Below, piece by piece: positions 32,224 to 38,441 of a stretch of 38,441 nucleotides of DNA. The notes under the pieces were generated by a model. The model was not told the origin of the DNA. It ran no database searches and saw nothing but the letters and a program-made list of their open reading frames with translations. Source of the stretch: Sediminibacterium sp. (lineage in GTDB: Bacteria; Bacteroidota; Bacteroidia; Chitinophagales; Chitinophagaceae); the NCBI GenBank assembly GCA_027490265.1, contig JAIXYL010000070.1:1-38441 (forward strand). Reading direction: 5' to 3'. Position 1 is the stretch's first letter, and every line of letters begins with the position of its first letter. The translations under genes and the position numbers were made by a program.

Positions 32224-32436
32224 ATCAGTTTTTTTTAAATAACAAGCTTTCATTAAAAAAAGTTGTTTTCAATAACAATTTATTCTCCTTTCTCGGGGCG
32301 ATAAAATTTGTACAAGCAAATGTTTGAATTCTCAACCAATCACTCAACAAGCCTACCACTCATCCCTAAATATTCAAATCGGGCACAACCTTTTTCTTGT
32401 TTAATAGTTAGATATAAAAAATTAAACAAATTATTT

Positions 32437-32949
32437 ATGAAAATGCGCATTTTATCTTTGATGATGGTAGCTGTAATGGGATTATTCGGCACCGTATCTG
32501 CTCAAAAAACAGTAGTTGATATTGCAGTTGGTTCAAAAGACCATTCAACACTAGTTGCTGCAGTTAAAGCGGCTGATCTAGTAGCCACTTTACAAAGTGC
32601 TGGACCTTTTACAGTATTTGCTCCAATTAATGCAGCGTTCGACAAATTACCTGCAGGAACTGTAGCAAACTTATTAAAGCCAGAAAACAAAGCAACATTG
32701 GTGAAAGTATTAACTTATCACGTTGTAGCTGGTAATTTAGATGCAGCTGCTGTAATCAAAGCTGTAAAAGATGGTAAAGGAAAGGCAGTAGTAAAAACTG
32801 TTGCAGGTAATTCTTTGACTGTTACTTTGAAAGATGGTAAAGTAACTTTAACTGATGAGAATGGTGGTGTTGCTACCGTAGTGGCTGCTGATTTAAAAGC
32901 AGGTAATGGTGTAGTACACGTGATTGACACAGTGGTTTTACCTAAATAA
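32437..32949 (+). CDS. Secreted fasciclin (FAS1) domain protein
   Basis: The start at 32437 gives 170 residues beginning with a signal peptide (MKMRILSLMMVAVMGLFGTVSAQ). The longer frame from 32308 adds 43 residues ahead of the signal and is rejected; Met3 is an alternative start. The mature part is a single FAS1 domain: STLVAAVKAADLVATLQSAGPFTVFAPINAAFDKLP (H1-like), LTYHVVAGNLDAAAV, and NGVVHVIDTVVLP (H2 region). FAS1 domains mediate cell adhesion or surface contacts. No anchoring signal was found, so it may be secreted or periplasmic. It is followed by a terminator and lies alone, divergent from the 158-residue unknown. Confidence 0.92.
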   Translation: MKMRILSLMMVAVMGLFGTVSAQKTVVDIAVGSKDHSTLVAAVKAADLVATLQSAGPFTVFAPINAAFDKLPAGTVANLLKPENKATLVKVLTYHVVAGNLDAAAVIKAVKDGKGKAVVKTVAGNSLTVTLKDGKVTLTDENGGVATVVAADLKAGNGVVHVIDTVVLPK

Positions 32950-32969
32950 TGGTACCAAACACTTTGAAT

Positions 32970-33000
32970 AAAAAAGGCTGCAAAATTTGCAGCCTTTTTT
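32970..33000 (+). terminator. Bidirectional terminator between fasciclin gene and pruA
   Basis: AAAAAAGGCTGCAAA and its complement TTTGCAGCCTTTTTT form a GC-cored hairpin with A/T tracts on both sides. It can therefore end transcripts of both convergent genes. Its core GCTGCAAA/TTTGCAGC is shared with the tRNA terminator at 673-702. Confidence 0.85.
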
Positions 33001-33020
33001 ATTGTCTTATATCGAAACCA

Positions 33021-34652
33021 TTAAGCTTCTAACATAAATGGATAGCCATAATGCACTGGTGGATTATAAGTCTCCTTAATGGTTCTGGCGCTTAACCATC
33101 TGTATAGGTTGAGGGCGCTGCCCGCTTTATCATTGGTGCCAGATGCTCTAGCGCCACCAAATGGTTGCTGTCCTACCACTGCTCCAGTAGGTTTGTCATT
33201 GATGTAAAAATTACCAGCAGCATTTCTTAGTTCATTGGTTGCCAATTCAACTGCCGCTCTATCTTGCGATAAAATGGCGCCAGTTAATGCGTAAGGAGAA
33301 GTACTGTCAACCAGTTTTAGTGTTTTCTCAAATTGTTCTGCAGGATATACATAAATCGTTAAGACTGGTCCAAAGATTTCTTCACACATGGTAGTTGATT
33401 TTGGGTCCTTCGTCACAATAACAGTTGGTTCAATAAAGTACCCTTTTGCTTTGCTAAAATTACCCCCAGCAACAATTTTTACTTTTTTGTTTTTCTTAGC
33501 GTTGGTGATATAACGCGTGATGCTTGTATAAGATTTTTCGTCGATGACTGCATTAATGAAATTGCTGAAATCTTCTACAGTACCCATTTTCATGGTATGG
33601 ATAGCAGCCACCAATTTTTTGATGACTTCATCTGCTATATTGCTTGGAATATACGCTCTAGAAGCAGCTGAACATTTTTGACCTTGGAATTCAAAAGCAC
33701 CTCTTGCCAAAGCAGTGACTACTGCATCAACATCTGCAGATTTATGCGCTACAACAAAATCTTTACCACCGGTTTCACCTACAATTCTTGGATATGATTT
33801 GTAAAGCCCCATGTTTTCTCCAATCACTTTCCACATATGGTTGAATACGCCAGTTGATCCAGTAAAGTGCACACCAGCAAAATCTCTATGCGAAAAACAA
33901 ACTTTACCAATGGTAGGACCATCTACATAAATTAAGTTGATGACACCATCCGGTAAACCTGCTTCTTTTAAAATACGCATGAACAATTGAGCCGAATAAA
34001 TTTGCGTATTCGCTGGTTTCCAAACCACCACATTGCCACACATTGCCGCTGAAGTAGGAAGGTTCCCACCAATGGCCGTGAAATTAAAAGGGGTTACAGC
34101 CAAAACAAATCCTTCTAATGGACGCCATTCTAAACGGTTGTGCATGCCTGGTGCTGAAATAGGTTGTTGCTTATAAATTTCACTTAAGAAATGAACATTG
34201 AATCTTAAAAAATCAATCAACTCACAAGTGCTGTCTATCTCTGCTTGAAAGGCATTTTTACTTTGGCCCAACATAGTGGCAGCCAACATCTGAAAACGAT
34301 ATTTGGTAGCCAATAAATCTGCGGCTTTTAAAAAAATATGGGCTCTGTTTTCCCAACTTAAATTGGCCCATTTCTCCTTGGCTTGTAATGCAGCTGCAAT
34401 GGCCTGGTGTGCATGTTTTTCGTCACCAGCACTGAAATGTCCGAGTGTATGCGCTAGTTCATGCGGAGGATGAATGGCTACTCTATTATCGGTTCTAACC
34501 GCTTTACCGCCAATATACATGGGGATATCTAATTGCTTTTTCTTGGCTTCAGCTAAAGCTTTTTTTAAAGCTGCTTTTTCAGCACTTCCAGGCGCAAATT
34601 GCAACACTGGTTCGTTACTGGGCATGGGGTATGAAAATGTACCAATTCGCAT
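33021..34652 (-). CDS. pruA: L-glutamate gamma-semialdehyde dehydrogenase (1-pyrroline-5-carboxylate dehydrogenase)
   Basis: The ATG at 34652 gives 543 residues (MRIGTFSYPMPSNEPV); the frame extends ten codons upstream into the divergent promoter region. This aldehyde dehydrogenase oxidises glutamate semialdehyde/P5C to glutamate with NAD+. FTGSTGVFNHMWK is the NAD loop, YPRIVGETGGKDFV carries the catalytic Glu, and FEFQGQKCSAASRAYIP carries the nucleophile Cys. PFGGARASGTNDKAG near the C-terminus is typical of the single-function P5C dehydrogenase of this length (~540). The proline dehydrogenase partner is not in the window. Ornithine made by arcA-ctlX could also enter here through an aminotransferase. 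Confidence 0.94.
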   Translation of the reverse strand: MRIGTFSYPMPSNEPVLQFAPGSAEKAALKKALAEAKKKQLDIPMYIGGKAVRTDNRVAIHPPHELAHTLGHFSAGDEKHAHQAIAAALQAKEKWANLSWENRAHIFLKAADLLATKYRFQMLAATMLGQSKNAFQAEIDSTCELIDFLRFNVHFLSEIYKQQPISAPGMHNRLEWRPLEGFVLAVTPFNFTAIGGNLPTSAAMCGNVVVWKPANTQIYSAQLFMRILKEAGLPDGVINLIYVDGPTIGKVCFSHRDFAGVHFTGSTGVFNHMWKVIGENMGLYKSYPRIVGETGGKDFVVAHKSADVDAVVTALARGAFEFQGQKCSAASRAYIPSNIADEVIKKLVAAIHTMKMGTVEDFSNFINAVIDEKSYTSITRYITNAKKNKKVKIVAGGNFSKAKGYFIEPTVIVTKDPKSTTMCEEIFGPVLTIYVYPAEQFEKTLKLVDSTSPYALTGAILSQDRAAVELATNELRNAAGNFYINDKPTGAVVGQQPFGGARASGTNDKAGSALNLYRWLSARTIKETYNPPVHYGYPFMLEA

Positions 34653-34713
34653 AGAATTCTTTTTAAGTGTTTGAGGCCGCAAGTTACAACAAAAAGCGTA
34701 TTAGGTTTTCGGC

Positions 34714-34721
34714 TACATTTG
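34714..34721 (+). promoter_or_regulatory. -7 promoter element immediately before the GlmU-family gene
   Basis: TACATTTG is an exact match to TAnnTTTG and ends 3 bases before the start codon at 34725. The transcript would begin at or within a few bases of the ATG. No TTG is present at -33. Confidence 0.45.
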
Positions 34722-34724
34722 TGT

Positions 34725-35897
34725 ATGCACTTGATACTATTTGATCCACCATATCGGCATTTGTTGTCTCCGCTGTCTGCAACAAAAGCAGTGGCGAAAT
34801 GTCATTTCGGTTTATTGTCCATTCAAGAAAGATGGGAACGAATGCTGAATCAAACCAGCTTTGTTAAAACAGCTGATTATTTGCAAAAACTTTACGATAC
34901 ACCAACGACTTTATCAATCAGTTGTTGGATCGACGCCTCCGTTATACCAGATGACTCCTTGGTTGCAAGCATTGTATCATTGGAAGAAGGCGCTTGTTTG
35001 GTTGACGCCAAAGGGTTAGTTGCGGGAAAAGGGCGTATTCCTTTTGATCAGTTTGATCCAACCGATTATGCCACTTATTTTTCTAAAATACAATCCATTG
35101 ATGCAACCAAACGATTACAATTTCCTTGGGAAATCATGTTGTGGAATGATGCAATGATTAGAGCAGATTTTGCATTGGTGACGGCCAATCGACCATCTGC
35201 ACCAATTCCGGAAACAGTGCAATGTATTGGTGCTGATCAACTTTTTATTGAAGCAGGCGCGCGATTAAACTATTGCACCCTCAATGCGACTACAGGCCCA
35301 ATTTATATTGGCGAAAAAGCAGAAATCATGGAGGGCTCAACCATTCGTGGGCCATTTGCTATAGGGTATAATTCTGTTGTTAAGATGAATAGCCGCATAT
35401 ACGGGGGCACTTCTTTAGGCCCCTACTGTATGGGTGGCGGTGAAATTAAGAATGCCGTAATGATGGGCTATTCCAATAAAGCACACGATGGCTATTTAGG
35501 GGATGCTGTTATTGCGGAGTGGTGCAATTTAGGTGCAGGTAGTACCAATAGTAACTTGAAAAACTCAGCAGGAACCATTCAAATTTTCAGCATGGGATTA
35601 CAAAAGCTGATTGATGTTGGCCAAAAATGCGGAGTAATCATGGGGGATTATTCTAGAGTAGCCATTAATTCTAGTTTAAATACGGGGTCTATGATTGGCG
35701 TGAGTTGCAATGTTTTTGGGGAAGGGCTATTGCCTAACTATGTACCTGACTTTAGTTTTGGGGTAAAAGGGAAACAATACCAGTTAGAATCCGCTATCCA
35801 TGACATCAATAATTGGAAAGGATTAAAAGGGATGTCGTTGTCAAATGATGAAATCAGCGTTCTAGAATATATATTTACAAACAAAGCGCAATTATGA
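34725..35897 (+). CDS. GlmU-family sugar nucleotidyltransferase-like protein
   Basis: The ATG at 34725 gives 390 residues (MHLILFDPPYRHLLSPL). The frame extends 18 codons upstream past the pruA start region without conserved sequence. An N-terminal NTP-transferase-4 type domain contains the RWERMLNQ segment and lacks an obvious G-x-G-T-R loop. Residues ~190-340 form a left-handed beta-helix of hexapeptide repeats: IYIGEKAEIMEGSTIRGPFAIGYNSVVKMNSRIYGGTS, LGDAVIAEWCNLGAGSTNSNL, CGVIMGDYSRVAINSSLNTGSMIG. The layout is that of GlmU-like proteins of Bacteroidota, in which acetyltransferase and uridylyltransferase activity has not been clearly assigned. It overlaps tpiA by four bases (ATGA). Confidence 0.82.
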   Translation: MHLILFDPPYRHLLSPLSATKAVAKCHFGLLSIQERWERMLNQTSFVKTADYLQKLYDTPTTLSISCWIDASVIPDDSLVASIVSLEEGACLVDAKGLVAGKGRIPFDQFDPTDYATYFSKIQSIDATKRLQFPWEIMLWNDAMIRADFALVTANRPSAPIPETVQCIGADQLFIEAGARLNYCTLNATTGPIYIGEKAEIMEGSTIRGPFAIGYNSVVKMNSRIYGGTSLGPYCMGGGEIKNAVMMGYSNKAHDGYLGDAVIAEWCNLGAGSTNSNLKNSAGTIQIFSMGLQKLIDVGQKCGVIMGDYSRVAINSSLNTGSMIGVSCNVFGEGLLPNYVPDFSFGVKGKQYQLESAIHDINNWKGLKGMSLSNDEISVLEYIFTNKAQL

Positions 35898-36655
35898 GAA
35901 AACAAATAGCAGCAGCCAACTGGAAAATGAATTTGAGTTTACAACAAGGTGAACAATTGATCAACGATTTATTGGCAAAGCCACATGAGTTAAAAGCCCA
36001 TCAAATGGCTATTTTTGCTGTGCCAGCTCCTTATTTAATGATGGCACAAAACAAGTTGAGCAATAAACAGCATGTGGGGGTTGCAGCTCAAAACTGTTAC
36101 AGTAAAAAGAGTGGAGCATATACTGGAGAAATATCTGTTGAGATGCTCAATTCATTGGGTGTTCAATATGTAGTGTTAGGACATTCCGAAAGAAGAGAAT
36201 ACTTTAATGAAAGCAATCAGTTTTTAGCTGAGAAATTAGACATCTGTTTGCAACATCAAATTACACCCATTTTTTGTTGCGGTGAGCCATTGCAAATTAG
36301 AGAAGCTGGCACACAGAATGCTTTTGTTGCAGCACAATTAGCCGAGTCACTTTTTCATTTGAATGCAGCAGATATTGTAAAATTAGTCATTGCTTATGAA
36401 CCCATTTGGGCAATCGGAACAGGCAAAACAGCCAGCAGTGAACAAGCACAAGAAATGCATGCGTTTATTCGCAGTCAACTAGCGCATCAATATGGTCAGG
36501 ATACAGCCAACCAAGTGTCTATTTTGTATGGGGGAAGTGTAAAAGCCAATAATGCAGTTGAGCTGTTCTCTCAGCCAGATGTAGATGGTGGATTAGTTGG
36601 TGGGGCATCGTTAATTGCGGATGAATTTGCAGCCATTATCAATGCATTGAAATAA
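35894..36655 (+). CDS. tpiA: Triose-phosphate isomerase
   Basis: The 253-residue enzyme interconverts dihydroxyacetone phosphate and glyceraldehyde-3-phosphate. Residues Asn9 and Lys11 in AANWKMN, His97 in VVLGHSERREYF and Glu169 in AYEPIWAIGTGKTA are the catalytic set. The phosphate loop VSILYGGSVKANN and VGGASL are also present. The length is typical. It begins within the stop of the GlmU-family gene (ATGA), so it is translated with that gene. Carbon flow through pfkA and pyk elsewhere in the window depends on this step. Confidence 0.97.
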   Translation: MRKQIAAANWKMNLSLQQGEQLINDLLAKPHELKAHQMAIFAVPAPYLMMAQNKLSNKQHVGVAAQNCYSKKSGAYTGEISVEMLNSLGVQYVVLGHSERREYFNESNQFLAEKLDICLQHQITPIFCCGEPLQIREAGTQNAFVAAQLAESLFHLNAADIVKLVIAYEPIWAIGTGKTASSEQAQEMHAFIRSQLAHQYGQDTANQVSILYGGSVKANNAVELFSQPDVDGGLVGGASLIADEFAAIINALK

Positions 36656-36661
36656 TCAATC

Positions 36662-36701
36662 ATCAAGGATTCTAGTAGACAGTTTTACTGGAATCCTTGA
36701 T
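36662..36701. terminator. Hairpin between convergent tpiA and the Sua5 gene
   Basis: ATCAAGGATTCTAGTA and TACTGGAATCCTTGAT form a 16-bp stem with one G-U pair and an 8-base loop, in the 57-base gap between two convergent genes. Neither side has a long T run, so it is either a weak or Rho-assisted terminator or an RNA 3'-end protector for both transcripts. Confidence 0.55.
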
Positions 36702-36712
36702 CATCTTACCGT

Positions 36713-37666
36713 TTATTTAAACATAAACTGCGCACGACTAATGCGGTCGTTAATAGCAATCCCAACACCTTCATTGGGAAATATTTCAGATAAGATGACA
36801 TCGTATTGACCTTTGTCAATTGCACGCATGGTTGCAAATAATTGGCTTGCAGCAGTAGACAACTGTTGATCAGGCGCTAAAATAAAATTGTCAACACCTT
36901 CATATTTGGTTGCTAAACTGATCACGGCAATTTTTTTGCCCTCGTGTTCATTCAATAAGGATTGTATCTGGCCCATAAACAAAGGGGTATTGGGCGCATA
37001 ATGACTTTTTAATTGACCCGGTGTTGATGGCAAAGCGTGTGCATTTGTATGCACAACAGTCAGCCCAGATACATCAGTCAATTGCGCTGCTGTAATGGCG
37101 CCTGCTCTGTGTAAGATGAGATGATCATCCGCCACTTCGCAAATTGTTGATTCTAATCCCACTGTTGTATGCCCCCCATCAAGTATGTATGGAATCATGC
37201 CTTGTAAGCCGTCCATTACATGTTGTGCACTCGTAGGGCTGATATAACCAGAAGGATTGGCACTGGGTGCAGCCAATGGAAAATCAATTGCCGATAATAA
37301 AGCCAGTGTCAGCGATTGCTGCGGGATTCTAATGGCTACTTTTGAACTGCCCGCAGTGGTAATGTCTGGAACCCTTGCTTTTTTAGGCAATAAGAGTGTG
37401 AGTGGACCTGGCATCAATGCATGCGCTAATTGTAGACTGATCTTGTCTGCAACAGCATATTCTTCAATTTGATCTAGATGAGCAATATGTAGAATTAATG
37501 GATTAAAACTGGGTCTGTTTTTGGCAGCGTATATTTTGGCAACAGCTTTTTCTGATAATGCATTGCCCGCCAATCCATACACGGTTTCTGTTGGGATGGC
37601 TACCAACTCATGATTGTTCAGCAATAATGCTGCTTTTTGCAAATCTGTTCCTATTTCCGTGGTCAT
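36713..37666 (-). CDS. Threonylcarbamoyl-AMP synthase (Sua5/YrdC family)
   Basis: The 317-residue protein makes threonylcarbamoyl-AMP from threonine, bicarbonate and ATP for the t6A base in tRNAs that read ANN codons. IPTETVYGLAGNA, IYAAKNRPSFNPLILHI, KVAIRIPQ and AAPSANPSGYISPTSAQHV are the YrdC core, with the Lys, Arg and Ser residues that bind ATP/threonine. The C-terminal LKSHYAPNTP and following helices are the extra Sua5 domain, so this is the longer two-domain form. It starts 3 bases after the stop of the potassium channel gene, suggesting one transcript. The usual partners TsaB, D and E are not nearby. Confidence 0.93.
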   Translation of the reverse strand: MTTEIGTDLQKAALLLNNHELVAIPTETVYGLAGNALSEKAVAKIYAAKNRPSFNPLILHIAHLDQIEEYAVADKISLQLAHALMPGPLTLLLPKKARVPDITTAGSSKVAIRIPQQSLTLALLSAIDFPLAAPSANPSGYISPTSAQHVMDGLQGMIPYILDGGHTTVGLESTICEVADDHLILHRAGAITAAQLTDVSGLTVVHTNAHALPSTPGQLKSHYAPNTPLFMGQIQSLLNEHEGKKIAVISLATKYEGVDNFILAPDQQLSTAASQLFATMRAIDKGQYDVILSEIFPNEGVGIAINDRISRAQFMFK

Positions 37667-37669
37667 GCC

Positions 37670-38441
37670 TTACATTTTTATCGGCAATGCTGCCATCGTG
37701 TAATCGTCTAATTTTTCTAAATGCAATACCGTGCTGGTATTGTTGTCATTGGGATGAAACATGGGTACAAATTTAGCCCCATATACAAACTCATCAAAAC
37801 TATATGAACTACGTGAAATAACCGTATTAGAAAAACTCTCATCAAAGCCTTGTACAAAGACCAACATTTCAGCTTGGGCTGCATCAATATCTGCTTTGGT
37901 AAAATTGTATAATGGACTGTTTTCATTCACTACATGAACCAATGTCCAGTTGGCTGTTAAGGTATTGGCTTTGGCAATTTCTAAAGGCAGGTCAAAAAAT
38001 TTGTTTTTTAATTGCCCATCTTCTTCTACACGGAGTGCCATGGTGATTTTCACTTCAACATTGACCAAATAATTTTTGGTGTAAGGCACCATTCTATACA
38101 TGAGCGCTACGCCATCTTTGTATGGTGCAAACAAAGCATTTTTACTGTATTTGATGAATGCTCTTGGCCGAGCAAATCGGCCATACAACAAGCCTGTTGC
38201 TAGGGCGAAACTCATTAAGCCAATTAACGCTTCTAAAGAGGCCGTTAAACTTGCAGCGAAGCCAATTGGGTTAATTCTGCCATAACCAACGGTGGTAAAT
38301 GTTTGTGCGCTGAAGAAAAAAGCTTCGCCCCATTTATCACTTTCACTCGTGACCACCATACCGCCCAAATGGTCAATGCCAATCAGTATATACAAACTTG
38401 CAAAAAACAAATTAATCAATATAAAAAAAAGCAAAATGGTG
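37670..38441 (-). CDS. Inward-rectifier (KirBac-type) potassium channel, N-terminus outside window
   Basis: The frame is open to the window edge, so the start and ~50-60 residues are missing; 257 residues are visible. AFFFSAQTFTTVGYGRINP contains the pore helix and the selectivity filter TVGYG. The next segment (ALIGLMSFALATGLLYGRFARPRAFIKYSKNA) is the inner helix followed by the conserved FARP region that leads to the cytoplasmic immunoglobulin-like domain. The C-terminal part (VALMYRMVPYTKNYLV, WTLVHVVNENSPLYNFTKADI, FVQGFDESFSNTV, FVPMF) matches the KirBac cytoplasmic domain. The channel passes potassium across the inner membrane. The ends fit a full Kir C-terminus. The TTG at 38434 is not credible as a start. 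Confidence 0.9.
   Translation of the reverse strand, partial: TILLFFILINLFFASLYILIGIDHLGGMVVTSESDKWGEAFFFSAQTFTTVGYGRINPIGFAASLTASLEALIGLMSFALATGLLYGRFARPRAFIKYSKNALFAPYKDGVALMYRMVPYTKNYLVNVEVKITMALRVEEDGQLKNKFFDLPLEIAKANTLTANWTLVHVVNENSPLYNFTKADIDAAQAEMLVFVQGFDESFSNTVISRSSYSFDEFVYGAKFVPMFHPNDNNTSTVLHLEKLDDYTMAALPIKM

Noticed and set aside
32308-32436. 43-codon extension ahead of the fasciclin signal peptide
   Set aside because: It would place a polar stretch before an excellent signal peptide; the ATG at 32437 is the natural start.
32224-32436. Promoter search in the divergent region before the fasciclin gene
   Set aside because: Only partial matches (TAAAATTTG has one base too many between TA and TTTG); not enough for a call.
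1-38441. CRISPR arrays, insertion sequences, prophage or integrase genes
   Set aside because: No regularly spaced repeats, transposase motifs or terminal repeats seen; gene content is housekeeping and metabolic throughout.

Overview
The window reads as a chromosomal segment of a Bacteroidota bacterium, most likely of the family Chitinophagaceae. Pointers are the AT-rich composition, Bacteroidetes-type promoters (TAnnTTTG at -7), near absence of Shine-Dalgarno sites, a TonB-plug outer-membrane protein, a DUF5686 protein, the long NagB-PIG-L fusion, GH20 hexosaminidases and sphingolipid-type genes. I see no insertion sequence, prophage, CRISPR array or attachment site. Gene density is very high and no stretch over 300 bases lacks a gene.

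Layout. (1) 1-1662: the end of a TonB-plug/carboxypeptidase-regulatory type protein, a tRNA-Arg(ACG) with its own promoter and terminator, and a zincin-like lipoprotein. (2) 1856-9454: an eight-gene operon led by a TetR regulator. It encodes inositol-3-phosphate synthase, a PgpA-like phosphatase, a GtrA-like membrane protein, a DUF5686 outer-membrane protein, a CDP-alcohol phosphatidyltransferase, a DUF4833 protein and an Aur1-like PAP2 enzyme. Together these form an inositol-phospholipid / inositol-phosphoceramide pathway. A second PAP2-type enzyme, resembling sphingomyelin synthase, lies convergent to it (9447-10067). (3) 10083-16369, minus strand: pfkA, pyk, a secreted GH20 hexosaminidase and the NagB-PIG-L fusion, linking GlcNAc release to glycolysis. 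(4) 16476-23368: an RmlD-like reductase, then amino-acid catabolism (ctlX and arcA for arginine; hutI and hutG for histidine), a CrtA-like protein, and a small unknown protein behind a structured leader. (5) 23431-28772: a second GH20 enzyme, then 5-formyl-THF cyclo-ligase, lpxK and rnr with overlapping ends. (6) 28778-32949: lutA-like, ribH, a TPR membrane protein and pdhA on the minus strand, a conserved unknown protein, and a secreted fasciclin protein. (7) 33021-38441: pruA, a GlmU-family nucleotidyltransferase overlapping tpiA, Sua5, and a KirBac-type potassium channel cut by the window end.

How the genes work together. The most coherent system is the inositol lipid operon: glucose-6-phosphate to inositol-3-phosphate, transfer to CDP-diacylglycerol, dephosphorylation to phosphatidylinositol, then head-group transfer to ceramide by the Aur1-like enzyme. 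The TetR gene stands 20 bp in front of the inositol synthase. An 11-bp inverted repeat overlaps the only visible promoter, which suggests autoregulated, lipid-responsive control. The second theme is catabolism of amino sugars and amino acids to fructose-6-phosphate, glutamate and pyruvate. All functions are read from motifs and context; no database search was run.
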